Position numbers and translations under genes: made by a program. Below, piece by piece: positions 11,665 through 22,397 of a stretch of 64,000 nt of DNA; position 1 is the first letter of the stretch; every line of letters starts with the position of its first letter. The stretch covers positions 434,001-498,000 of the forward strand of contig JALECJ010000254.1 of assembly GCA_023515745.1 (NCBI GenBank), in the 5' to 3' direction. The DNA is from Amoeboaphelidium protococcarum. Its lineage: Eukaryota > Aphelidiomycota > Aphelidea. The notes below the pieces were generated by a model. It had not been told where the DNA came from, made no database searches, and saw only the letters and a program-made list of their open reading frames with translations.

Positions 11665-14079
11665 TCATGAAGAAGTACCTGTTGCAAAATCATTCCCAGA
11701 TTATCGTCTCTATCGCAAACTTTCAGCCTCTTATAAAAAGTTAGTAGTGGACGATGTGGAAGCACCTTCTGATGAGTAAGTAGGTTAATCGTCTTACTGC
11801 TATTGCGCAGATGTAGTAGCAGTGGTAGGATTATGAGGAGTTTGATTATCCCGACGTTAATCGTTCGTTTATTAGTTAACCAGATCAGGAGCAGGGACAT
11901 TCATATTCTGCCTCACATTATCCCAAACTTGTTAATTCACATTATTACCAGCTGCTCCAGCCGGTTACTAACGGGCCCATAAGAGAACACCAGCCATTAT
12001 GAACAGAATAAGCATCAACATGTACTCAGACTCGTCATTACTAGGATCAAAGTACGATGTTATGTCTTCATACTCACCACCGGTATCTCTTCCGTCTACA
12101 CCATTAGAATGAGAATGAGATTATGTAGAATCGCCCGTACCAGCAGAATCACCACCATATTCAGCAGCAGAAGATTCAGTCTCGTGTCGTTCCAAGTCTT
12201 GCAACAGATGATAATCTTTATGCAAAGGCTTCTGTGGTGTTTCCAAAGCAGGAGCATCCAGGAACAACGTGCCGCCATAGAACAGCCAATGTACCATATT
12301 CTTCACATTCAACTTGATCAATGATAACATCACGGGCAGATATGCATCAGGATTTACTTTAAGTGCACGATCAAAGTACCTCTTGGCCAGGTGATAATCT
12401 TTCTCGACACCAAGACCATTTTCATGCATATAGCCCAAATTGAAGCTGGCTATAGCAGAGAGGTCTTGTTCAGCTGCGCGATAAAAGGAGGCAGAAGTTG
12501 AATAGTCAACTTCCGTCCCCTTTCCGTAATAGAAGTAATCACCAACACGTACTCTAGCATCAACGTAACCTTAATTGGACGCACGATGCCACATTTAAAG
12601 AGCCAAGCGGTAGGAGAATTAATCAGATAACAGCTTGACTTTACCGGAATCCAAGAGCCAGGCTAGATTTATTTGTGCAGCATCAATACCCAACTCTGCA
12701 GCAATCATATACTCCATTGCAGCTAGATGATATTCTTGATTCTGATAGTGTCTGTAAGCTTAATGGATATGAATAATCTCATAATCTCCCTTCTCAACAA
12801 CATGCTTAAAATGAGTGACAGCAATATGGCAAGATGGTGTCAAACTCAGACCATTGCCATGCATTCGGCCCAACTGATAGATGGCCATAATATGTCCTTA
12901 CTTGGCAGCAGCGGAAAAGTACTTGAACGCTGCATTATAGTCCCGACGCTTATTGTCCATCAACATGAGTCCCAGATTAGTCTAAGCGTCAGAGTTCTCC
13001 TTCTCGGCGGCCTTGACAAAGAATTGGAATGCTCGATCTGAATCTGCAGGTACAACGATGCCATTCTAATACATCAGGCCAAGACAGTTATACGCTGCAG
13101 CATTATTTTAATTCGCCGCTCTCTTGAACCATTTCAGAGCAACATTATTATCCTACTTGACGCCTTCACCTCTGATATACATTTGGCCGAGTAGAGCAGC
13201 CGCCTGTGCACTAGATCTAACATCAACGTCTGGATCAACGATATGCTCTTCAGGAAGTTTAGAGGCAGCAGAGCGGAGATATCGCAGCGCAAACTCAAAA
13301 TTCCTCTGTAAACTAGGCGTCCCGAAATAGTATAGAGATCCCAAAGTTAACTGAGAGTGAACATCTCCCTTTTCTGCGTTATAGCGAAAGAATTAAATGA
13401 TATCCTGAGCACTGACAGTTGATGCTCCTGATGAGTGAGAGGGCACTTCCGTTTTGGAAGCACCAGATCCTATTCCATATAAACCTCCATTCTCATCAGG
13501 AAGACGTACAGGCATTCTAGATTATTTATTAATACCAAAGTAGGATTACTTGTACTTTTCAGCCACGACTTTGGCCGCGGATTTATAATGCTTTAGAGAC
13601 TAATCGCAGTCCTTCTTCACCCCGACTCCATGAAGATATCTGTCTCCAAGAGCGATATTAGCATGTACATCATTGCCGAGAGAAGCCATAGTGTACATCA
13701 ACAAGGCTTTCCCCTGATTCTAATTGACAGCACCATCAAATCCTAACGAATAGTACAGACCGGCGCGGAAATAACTTGAGCTATTGCCATGAACGATAGC
13801 AGTGTGGTTGTACAACTAAAAGGAGTGACTTACGTTCTATCTCTAGCCATACAGACCGTAATGGTAAATATCTGCCAAAGTATTTAGAGCATACTGACTC
13901 TCCTTATCACCGGCATAGCGCAACTATTATAGAGCTTCATCCTTAATGTCTACAGATGATCTGTGGTCACTTAATACAATCAACGCATCGTGCACTTTAT
14001 GATTTAAATCCTCATTCTACTAAACTTCTCCCAGTACCAGATATACATTAAATAAAAAAGCTAAAAGTAATTTGATCAT
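11665..14079 (-). CDS. HRD3: HRD3/SEL1L-like ERAD adaptor
   Basis: Single-exon, 804 aa, ATG 14079-14077 to TGA 11667-11665. A signal peptide (MIKLLLAFLFNVYLVLG) is followed by a luminal domain of Sel1-like repeats (for example ALLGQMYIRGEGVKQDN, YNCLGLMYQNG, FNLGYMHENGLGVEKDY). One transmembrane helix lies at about residues 685-703 (YMLMLILFIMAGVLLWA), with a roughly 100-residue Gln/Thr/Asn-rich tail. This is the topology of Hrd3/SEL1L, which in the ER membrane recruits misfolded glycoproteins to the Hrd1 ubiquitin ligase. The YHLAKRYFDRAL unit just before the membrane segment is typical of the last repeats. Length is close to yeast Hrd3 (833 aa). The cytosolic tail is rich in reassigned Gln codons. 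Confidence 0.9.
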
Positions 14080-14167
14080 TGTTCTATATTTTGAAAGCTA
14101 AACAACAAGAAGTTACTAATCCAGTCAAATCAGCCAGTATACAATATCAGACAATTGTCAGTAAATT

Positions 14168-14347
14168 ATGATGAAGCAAAGCCGTTTGAAGAAGAAGACG
14201 AAATTCAAACCGTTCAAAACTCGAAGAAGAGGAAAAGTCCGACGCGCTTCAGCTTTTTGGCTTGATGTGAAACCACAACCACCTTTCTTTGTATCAACTT
14301 TACCATTTATACCCTTTGTCGGTAGAAAAGAAGTCGTTTCAGCTTGA
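14168..14347 (+). CDS. Small basic ORF, 59 aa (hypothetical)
   Basis: ATG 14168 to TGA 14345-14347. The N-terminal 30 residues are strongly basic (RLKKKTKFKPFKTRRRGK); the rest is Pro/Phe-rich and hydrophobic. The ORF contains no TAG/TAA. It begins only 88 bp from the HRD3 start in a divergent arrangement. It could be a small mitochondrial or ribosomal protein, the first exon of a longer gene, or noise. Confidence 0.25.
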   Translation: MMKQSRLKKKTKFKPFKTRRRGKVRRASAFWLDVKPQPPFFVSTLPFIPFVGRKEVVSA

Positions 14348-15007
14348 AGTAAGGCTAAGAGTATACAGTAGATTAAAATTTATCATTTTTGTATCAGGCA
14401 TACGAACACAGACAGTATATTAGATGATATCTTCTTGTCAAGAGACCCGTAAACGAGTCAAATTAAAAGAGTGTCTCTCAAATCACAATCACTAACAACC
14501 GGCAAATTTATTAAAGTTCATCATCTCCATTCATTCCTCTTTAAATACTGTTCAGCGAGTTCAATCGATTTCATTTTGATCGGACCATCATCCAATTCAA
14601 ATAAACGTTCGAGTGCCTACGCGTAACTGAAGTTTAACGCATGTGCCAAATCATGGCGATTCTCCCTTAACTGAATAACGACAACTATTCAAACTAAGAA
14701 TAGTGGCAAATGTCCCGAAACTTTGCTTCGTCAGTAGTTAAACGCTTTTCTCAGGTAATCAACGCGGGATTCTGTATCTTAGTGTGAAAGTAAAAATTTG
14801 TCTTATTTCGATACATGGAAATCAGTTCATAGCCAAGTTTTGTACTGTAGTTGTTTTTCGAAAGGAGAATAGAATCAACCTGAGAGAGAGAGAGAGAGGT
14901 CGCGTCACTTGGCTGTTTCACAAAGTTTTGATCAGATTAATCTCTACAGTGAAACGTGTAAAATAGAGTAGCAGTCCAACGCGGCTCTGGCTTGTATGTT
15001 ACAATAA
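14348..15007. other. Intergenic region with GA tract and an interrupted minus-strand frame
   Basis: A (GA)n run lies at about 14881-14898. On the minus strand the frame ending at TGA 14523-14521 reads smoothly back to about 14874 but for TGA at 14691, 14733 and 14829. It could be a short gene with unrecognised introns or a relic. No other gene was found. Confidence 0.35.
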
Positions 15008-16958
15008 TCACTGTGTTATGGTAGTCAGTCCAGCACTATCTAGCACGCGATAATCCAGTCGGCGAATACTCTTGAATGGACGTGATCCATCTGAGGTCTA
15101 CATTAACTGTACATCAGACAATGCAGTAGCAATCAAAGATAGATCTTCTACTGCAGCATCAGATGCTATCAATAACAACACTCCACCCCCTACACACACA
15201 AAGATTATTATTTTAAAATGAAATATAGATTTCAGATATGAAGTAAGAAACAATACCCATAGCTCCAGAATATGAGCCTCCGTATATAAGTCCCATTTTA
15301 AGTAGTTGATTAACCGGTTGAAGCAGTACCTGACCATCATGTGACGTATCAAACTTTGACTTTAATGCATTAGGATCAATGATTTAGCGTAAGTTCATAT
15401 ACTACAATAGTAGCTTACCCACTAACTACCAATTAAATTACTGTATAGCATTGACAATTTATTCGTGCACAAATATGCTCTACTCTATCGCTTAATATGC
15501 TTTGGAATTGGTAGAATCTTGAGAACCAGCTTCAATCGTCGGACCCAGAAGATATGCCAAATGTCTCATATTTAATCCTCGTTGTAAACCATCGCCAGTA
15601 CTTCTCTAAATACCTGTATCAACAATAACAAGTCTTTTTGTTAATTCGGACACGCCCAAATCAATCTGTCCATGTTATATCAACTATCTGTCAATTGCAT
15701 AGCCTTGATCAAAGAATACTGGCCCATATTACCAGGAATTTAATCCATGTCCATATAGAGGCGCATCAATATCTTGTCTACCACTCTTTAAACCAATGGT
15801 ATTCTCAAATAGCCAGACAATGAGACCAAACTACTAACGATTAAGATCACAATCTAAATCCATCATAAACTAAAGATACCGGCGACATTCTGGAATATAT
15901 TGCATAAATAGTCTAAGCAGAGAGTTTAACAAATTTAGTGACACTGCACTAGATGAAGCAAATCCAGATCTAGAGGGTCCTTTATTCAAGATTTTGATAT
16001 GCATAACGCGCTATTAAAATTCGGTATTAACCGATCCTATTGACAAGTCATTCAGACCAAACAGTTTACCATTAAAGTAGCCACAGAAATGCAAAGCCTC
16101 GTATACTAACCAGAATCGATCAGATCTATCGTATCTCCTGGACTTGATGGACTCCAAATCTTATGAAGAGATGAAAATACTTTTACACTAAAGATCGGCG
16201 GATTCCATTCGGTCAGTAGATTCAATTAGTAGACCACCATCATACTCAATGCCATCATTGATCATGGAAGAGGAGACTAACAGTTCAGCGGATACTTCAA
16301 CAGCAAATGAGTCATCATCAAAAGCAACAGAAGCGTTTATAGCACGGCCACCTGTAGTAGACAGTGTGCTGAACGTGAAATTATCGCTAGCATTAGCACT
16401 CGACAATGCCAGTCTCATTCCACTCTTACTGGTCACGCCCTGACACTTGCTGCTCTGATCACCAGAGGATTTATTATTAAATACATCTTTTACGTCAGTA
16501 TTCTCAATTTCTCTGTGTAGAAACTAGGATAATAGATTTTTAGCATGATTAATTTCAATTTGAGTTGAACTTTGTACTGCATTAGACAGCGCATACCAAT
16601 AAATGCTGTCATTAACTCCTAACCACTTGACATTATCCCAATGAGCCTTTTAACATAATAAGGAAGCCTTTGCCAGGTCCTATATGTCTGAAACATTATT
16701 AAAACTAGCAAGTGTCATCCCTTACAATATATAATACTTTTAACTCTTACGTGTCCAATGATCAAAGACATTTCCAGTGAGAAAGAGAAATTCTTGAAAT
16801 TGTTTCAGGCGATTTGATCGACGCGCGTCACATTCCGATCCATGAAAATATCGATAGAGTATGGCAGTAACAATATAGAAGCTTTGTACTGTCACTGAGT
16901 CATATTGAGTATGAATAAGTTTTAGTCTGAGACAAAAACTCGCATTTAATATATTCAT
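15008..16958 (-). CDS. GHMP kinase, fucokinase-like
   Basis: Two exons, 16958-15257 and 15189-15008, joined to 627 aa across a 67-nt intron (15190-15256, GTATTG...TGTAG). GHMP motifs run in order. Motif 1 region: GGRAINASVAFDDD, with an upstream SD pair. Motif 2: GPSRSGFASSSAVSLNLL (ATP loop). Motif 3: GGSYSGAMGGGVLLL, split by the intron. RLVIVDTGIQRSTGDGLQRG matches the fucokinase VxxTGxxR segment. Such kinases phosphorylate L-fucose or related sugars. The glycine-rich loops are less canonical than usual, so activity is uncertain. The first ~80 residues do not match the family, and no N-terminal sugar nucleotidyltransferase domain is present, so the true start may be further in. Only 13 bp separate it from the upstream UBA3 stop on the same strand. 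Confidence 0.72.
15190..15256 (-). other. Intron of the GHMP kinase gene
   Basis: 67 nt, GTATTG donor and TGTGTAG acceptor. Splicing rebuilds the glycine-rich motif 3. Confidence 0.75.
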
Positions 16959-16971
16959 AATCCATGAAGCA

Positions 16972-18441
16972 TCAATTAGTTACTGTGACTTCAATTTCAA
17001 TAAATTGACCATTGCCTAATGTTAGATTATCGCTAATGACCACAGTGAAGCTTCTTACAGACGCACCAACCAACTCAGAGACTGCCTTCTCCAGATTAGG
17101 ACGCGTACTTTCCTCTAGGAATGAAGGGGAACTCAAGTACAAATTCATGCTTTTACCATCAGCCGTGACTGCCGTGTATGATGGTCTTTTCAGTTTCACT
17201 AGTCTCACCTCAAAAATCTAATCTCTGAGTTGATCAATCATATCCTATAATTTCAGCCGACCATTTGTGTAATCAGACTCATCGATTTACAAATTTAATG
17301 GTTATTATGTACCACTTAGCATTGCTTTAGATGCTTCTTCGGAACATACTGGACAATCATCAAGCTACTCATACCTCAACGCCAAACTGTATATACCTTA
17401 ATCGATGGAATCCCCAATAGTTAGCACGAAATCATTGACATCTGGCACGAATCTGCTACTAGTGTCCATATCATCTTCTTTAAATGTGGACAAGGCCAGT
17501 GGACTTGCGACCCCAGTTATGATTTTCAAAGCTTCATTTACAACTGCAGCACCAATGTAAGCGTTCGTGCCCGCAATCGCTGGCACAATATTCTTCAACA
17601 CGGCCATACATAGCTGATACGTAACACCTGGAATCTGAAAGACGCTAGCCCTTTCAGCCGCAGTGTCATATATCCACTTCATATGAGCAGGATTGTCAGT
17701 ATCAAAGAGCACACCTGCACCAAACGGACTCTCCTTCTCCCACTGGATCACACTAGCCCATTCAATGCAATGCTCCGGTAGACGTGGAGTATTTGCTATC
17801 GTACAAATTGGGAATGCCTTACGCTCCGTATTGTTCATAGCAAGTGTACATTCATAGCAAGCTGTCATTCCAGGCAATATGACTCTAATCTAGCCTTTGA
17901 GACCTTCCGTACCACCATCAATCAGTGGTATCATACTAACATCCGACTCAAGATCCTCTTATTCTGTATCTTCATTCTTCCTCTTTAAAGAGCCAAAATA
18001 AATCTGATGGATAGTCCTGTTAATCCAACGCCTGGCTTCAATACTATCCAATCCACACATGATCAGAGCAAATTAAGAATACCATGATACTGCGAAATCT
18101 TCTATGCGACAATTATGGGCGCGTATTTCCAAGTCCTTCATATGGGAGTAACGTTACTTTATAAACTTGGCTGCAGTCTCAGCTTTGCTCTTACCAATGT
18201 CCTACTTACGAAACAGGAACTGTCTGTTCAAATTACTAACATCAATAGTGTCCATGTCTATGATATCAATCTACCGGAAGCCCATAAGAGGAGCAGATTT
18301 CAACATTTCACATCCAATACCACCAGCCCCAATGATAAGCACTCGCGAACTCTTTACTATATCAGCATACGGTACATCCTACAGTGGTTCAAAGTTGGCC
18401 AACTACGATCTCCTTTAGTACAATTATTCTAAAGTGAGCAT
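16972..18441 (-). CDS. UBA3: NEDD8-activating enzyme E1 catalytic subunit UBA3
   Basis: Single-exon, 489 aa, ATG 18441-18439 to TGA 16974-16972. The ThiF/adenylation fold has VLIIGAGGIGCEMLKSAPL near residue 40 and DTIDVSNLNRQFLFRKQDIG. The catalytic Cys lies in FPICTIANTPRLPEHCIEW, a near-exact match to the UBA3 crossover loop. WIYDTAAERASVFQIPGVTY and the paired Cys of CPVCSE (zinc) follow. The C-terminal E2-binding domain is present (KSMNLYLSSPSFLEE ... TVTN). UBA3 with NAE1 activates NEDD8 and passes it to UBC12 for cullin neddylation. Conserved Gln positions use TAG/TAA, for example NLNRQFLFRKQDIG. Divergent from the cytidylyltransferase gene. Confidence 0.95.
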
Positions 18442-18866
18442 AATCAGTGCAACTAATCTTATTCACTTGATAAAGAACTAAGAAGAGATAATAATTAAAC
18501 AGCTAACTAAATGGTGTGTAATTAATTTCTTGGAGAAAGGATCAATCTTCTTTGACCTTTGAGACAGAGTTGCCGAAACTGAACGCTATTAAGACTTTGT
18601 GTGTATTTTGACGCGCGTGTATTCAAAACGTGCAGGACTTACAGTACTGTAGTACGCTTTGGATGGGTGAATGCGCTCGCTCTTTTGTGCCCCTTAAAAA
18701 CTGCTGCAGAGAGACATTCTCGTCGCCACCTTTATATCATTTACAGGTACGAATTTTATATTTAAATTCCGTTACATATCGCTGGCTTGGTGAATATCTG
18801 ACACCTATACCTGACTGAATAAGAATAGTTTAACTAAGTATCTCGACCTCCCATTCATAATAGTAT
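18442..18866. promoter_or_regulatory. Divergent intergenic region, UBA3 / CCT
   Basis: 425 bp between divergent starts, no convincing gene. A GACGCGCGTG stretch occurs near 18610. Confidence 0.25.
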
Positions 18867-19889
18867 ATGAAGAAGGCTAATAAATCAGTCGGAAAAGCTG
18901 AGGAGATGGACAGCTCTAACAGATAAATTAGAGTGTACTGTGACGGTATTTATGACTTGTTTCATTATGGACATGCTAGACAGCTGCGATAAGCCAAGAT
19001 GGCATTCAAAGAAATTGATTTGTCCGGTATTAATCCAGTGTATCACCCTCTGTTTGAGTAGAATAAGGATCGCGACGTGTACTTGCTTGTTGGTGTGTGC
19101 TCAGACGCTGATACACTTCTGCACAAGGGCAGGACTGTGATGAATCATGAAGAGAGAGCAGAGTCTTTGAGGCACTGTAGGTATGTTGACGAAGTGGTTG
19201 AGAATGCGCCGTGGGTAATCAATTAGGAGTTTATTGATCTGCATCGAATCGATTTCGTCGCTCATGATGATCTTCCTTACACCTCTGCCACACATGATGA
19301 TGTTTATGCTTTTGTGAAGGAGAGCAACAGATTCTTACCCACGCAGAGAACTGAAGGGATATCCACCAGCGATCTCATTACGCGTATTGTTAAAGATTAC
19401 GACGTGTATGTCAGACGTAATTTGGCCCGTGGTATCGACAGAAAGGAACTTGGACTTAGCTCACTTGGTGTCCAAGGTGTTAAGCTGTGGGGTCTATACC
19501 GTGAAGCGGAAGATATTGTAAAAAAGAATTGGACCAGTACTAAAGATGAAGTGTTTCCTAAGCATGCTGATGGATCGAGAGATTTAATTAATGGCTTCTT
19601 GCACATGTTTGACATTCTCGGTCGTGATCGTAGTATCAATAGTGCTAAAAGACGTCAGAGCAGTAGTGGCGGAGGTGTTGTAGGATTTTTACGTCGTGCA
19701 GTTAGCCCGGCTTTTGTCGATGGTGATGAAGACTTGCTGCGGCAAACTAGTAATGATCAGTACAATGCCGCTACACGTATACCTTTTACTGTCAATGGCA
19801 AGTAAGATATGGATGACAAAGCAGAAGATGGTACTGACATGGAAGCGGAAGTGGTAAAGAAGAAGCCTAAACGGAGTAGAAACAATTGA
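18867..19889 (+). CDS. PCT1: Choline-phosphate cytidylyltransferase
   Basis: Single-exon, 340 aa, ATG 18867 to TGA 19887-19889. The catalytic cytidylyltransferase domain has [18 protein letters not shown] with the HxGH motif at residues 33-36, [42 protein letters not shown], and the second signature [18 protein letters not shown]. The enzyme makes CDP-choline from CTP and phosphocholine, the control step of phosphatidylcholine synthesis. After the catalytic domain the membrane-binding helix seen in animal CCT is replaced by a shorter region, and the protein ends in a Lys/Arg-rich tail ([10 protein letters not shown]) that could be a nuclear localisation signal. Its stop lies 7 bp from the convergent WOPR stop. 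Confidence 0.94.
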
Positions 19890-19896
19890 ATTTTTA

Positions 19897-20777
19897 TCAT
19901 AGTTTTTAGATGGCATATCTCAATTTCGGTGGTAAATCTATACTTTTCAACACTTCGGCCAGCGATGGAAGCGCCTATCGATGACTATCAACGTCCTCGA
20001 CAGGACTTGGCAAAGATGGAGTTGACGCGATTGACAATCTCCTCTTTTTTAGAGGTAGCGACTCATCGTTATGGCTTGACCGCTCAGTAGAATGGGACGA
20101 TGGAGTCTCGTCTGAACGACTTCTTGTCAAAGGTTGACTGCCAAGGGATAGCGATGATTGTTGGATGGATACATTCTAGAGTTCGCGCGATAGTTACACG
20201 TTAGCTAGATGCGGATCTTCACAAGGACGTGGGAATCTCGGACTATCAATATCTTCTACAGAGCAGTAAGCCACCAGATTGTAAGATGCACCATTGACCA
20301 TTATAGACAGCGTTTTCTTTATAAGACCATTCTCTTTCAAATAGAATACTCCCTTCTAACTAGCAAACACGCCAGTATTCTGCGAATGCTCAGACTTAGT
20401 TAGCCTAATAGTGGAGTTGAAATGCAAATCAGTGGGCGTGCATTATCGCTTCTCCTCAGCCTCTTTGTAGATAAGAAATGGTCCTACACATGCATAAAGC
20501 CACGATATAATATCGATATTTAACAAAGATAATAGTAAAAAACTCACTTACCGGCAATTCTAGAAGGACTCCATAGCTTTCCATCAGTCCATCGCATAAT
20601 CTTTGACTCATGCTTGTTGTATACGAATACATCGCCGGAGGATATTTGCGATCGCTGTAAAGCTGTCAATCGCCATGAAACAACGGGGATCGTCCCGTCG
20701 ATCGCTGCCTGTATGAGAATGGCTGCATCATTGGCATCCTGGACGCGGCCTTTATATGTCTAGAAATTGTTAGGCAT
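19897..20777 (-). CDS. WOPR (Gti1/Pac2) DNA-binding regulator
   Basis: Two exons, 20777-20552 and 20483-19897, joined to 270 aa across a 68-nt intron (20484-20551, GTAAGTG...GTGTAG). The WOPR box starts at residue 6: TYKGRVQDANDAAILIQAA, VVSWRLTALQRSQISSGDV, FVYNKHESKIMRWTDGKLWS and, across the splice, PSRIAGPFLIYKEAEEK. Its second half (FYLKENGLIKKTLSIMV) covers residues 125-150. The remainder is Ser-rich with a basic PLKKRR nuclear-signal-like motif. WOPR factors (Wor1, Gti1, Ryp1) are master regulators of morphology and pathogenesis in fungi and bind DNA through this fold. The family is, as far as known, fungal, so it is a strong lineage marker. Start chosen just before the box. Confidence 0.9.
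20484..20551 (-). other. Intron of the WOPR gene
   Basis: 68 nt, GTAAGTGAG donor and TGTGTAG acceptor, phase 1. Splicing completes the Gly of RIAGPFL. Confidence 0.85.
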
Positions 20778-21406
20778 CAGATATGTCTTTAGATTAGTTA
20801 CTGTAAAATCTAGCGGTGAAGAAAGGGGGGTATGAGAGTTAATTTATGCTTTTTGGAAACTGTGTGTATGCCATGTTGATCCGCGATCGGGACCGTTGTC
20901 AATTCACAAACTGCGGAGTGAAACGCGGGGCTTTACAAAGATACTGATTGATGGAGTTGATCATATAAAGAAGAGATCTTGAAGCACAAAGTATGTGATG
21001 CTTCTGCCTCTACAGATAGAGTGTTTTGTGAATAGTGCTTATCTTCAGTCATAGCAAGTTTGGAGATTCTGTACTCTGGTCTTTTACATCGCGGAGTAAT
21101 ATTCGTGAAAATACAATTTGGATTATTTTGGAGGTGATTTCAGTTATAAATTAATGTTGAAAATCCATCATGGTATGGTGGCTTAAAGATCTGCAATGAT
21201 TTTCCTTTGGATGATCTGAGTCTTTGGTGTTAATAAAGATCCAATCAAAAACTGCTGTCATTCAAACTATCGAATTCCGGAGCTATTTAGCAAACCGCAA
21301 CTTCGGTTGAGTGTGATATGAACTTCTTCGTTGGATGTCTCCTGGGCATATTAGCGATTCTTAGTACAATCAGCTGCAAATTTGAAATTTTCATAGAGGA
21401 ACAATT
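20778..21406. promoter_or_regulatory. Divergent intergenic region, WOPR / 7-helix protein
   Basis: 629 bp without a convincing gene. A 30-codon ATG-initiated ORF (21319-21411) with a hydrophobic start overlaps the next gene's start and may be an upstream ORF. Confidence 0.3.
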
Positions 21407-22315
21407 ATGAGTTCACCATAGTATGAATGGATGACATGGGTGTCTGCTGCTCTTATATTCGTTGTGGTGTGCAATTTTGCGCGCTTTGGTATCATGCGCC
21501 AGAAATAAAAATAGTCAGGATAACCACGCTCTTCATAGCAGAATCGTTAGGACCAATTAGTTGTTGTTATTCACTTACTGTATAGTGTATGCATGTTAAC
21601 TGGTGGATTGTATCACTCATCTGCAAAGGCTGCCATCGTCTATCAAGCCGCGTATTTGGTATCATTTGTTGGTGCTTATGGATGCTTGCTTAATTATATT
21701 GTATTGCGATCTAGATAATTTATTGATGGCTCCTAATTCGAATGCCTTTTTGATAGGAATTTGGACTTGTTGCCTATTATCGCATCTATTTGGATCTTGT
21801 CTGGTATTTTGAAGGATCTATATCGAGATAAAGTGTATCTCTTCGCGATATCTTGTCTCTTAATGGCATTAGCTTGCTTATTTATAGGTAATTTGTACCT
21901 TATACTTTTGGTTTAGATTAACAGCTGCATGCAGTCGGATTAGTTATCAAAGTCATAATAATCACTTGTTAACCAAGTGGACCACAGATGCGCTCAGTAT
22001 ATGCGCGCCATTCTTAGTACAACCGTTATTACTACCATCAGCGCCATGTTGGTTGAGATTAATCTTCCTCTAGCTGCATCCTGCGCGTGCTTGATCATCT
22101 CTGATCTTTCATTTATCTCAAGTTTGATCTTAATTGTCATTATGGAATAGCAGACTCCTAATCAAGTTGTAATTCATGGTAAAACAACTACAGACTATTC
22201 TGCTGTCATGTCAACCAACCAAGTCGCGTCTAATGTTATCTCAGAGCCCACAAGTACTCCCGCTGGAACTTCTACATTGATCAGACCAAAAGCATAAAGT
22301 GATGAAGTAGTATGA
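21407..22315 (+). CDS. Seven-helix membrane protein, family unknown
   Basis: Single-exon, 302 aa, ATG 21407 to TGA 22313-22315. Seven hydrophobic segments can be counted, for example WVSAALIFVVVCNFARF, LVVVIHLLYSVCMLTGGLY, YLVSFVGAYGCLLNYIVL, LLPIIASIWILSGIL, LFAISCLLMALACLFIGNLY, ILSTTVITTISAMLVEI and LAASCACLIISDLSFISSL. The loop between helices 1 and 2 is very Gln-rich and mostly encoded by TAG/TAA. The C-terminal tail is Ser/Thr/Val-rich and soluble. The seven-helix count resembles a GPCR-like receptor, but no DRY, NPxxY or retinal-binding Lys motif is evident. I do not recognise the family. Converges on the nucleoporin with 82 bp between stops. Confidence 0.75.
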
Positions 22316-22397
22316 AACTGAATAAAAAGTTTATATTGATGCCACGTTTTCAATATGTTATTATTGAAGCGCTTTTATAGTAAGTAAAGCCCAACAA

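Noticed and set aside
19965-20297. Plus-strand 110-aa ORF starting MEAPIDDYQRPR
   Set aside because: Lies antisense within exon 2 of the WOPR gene, which has clear domain matches.
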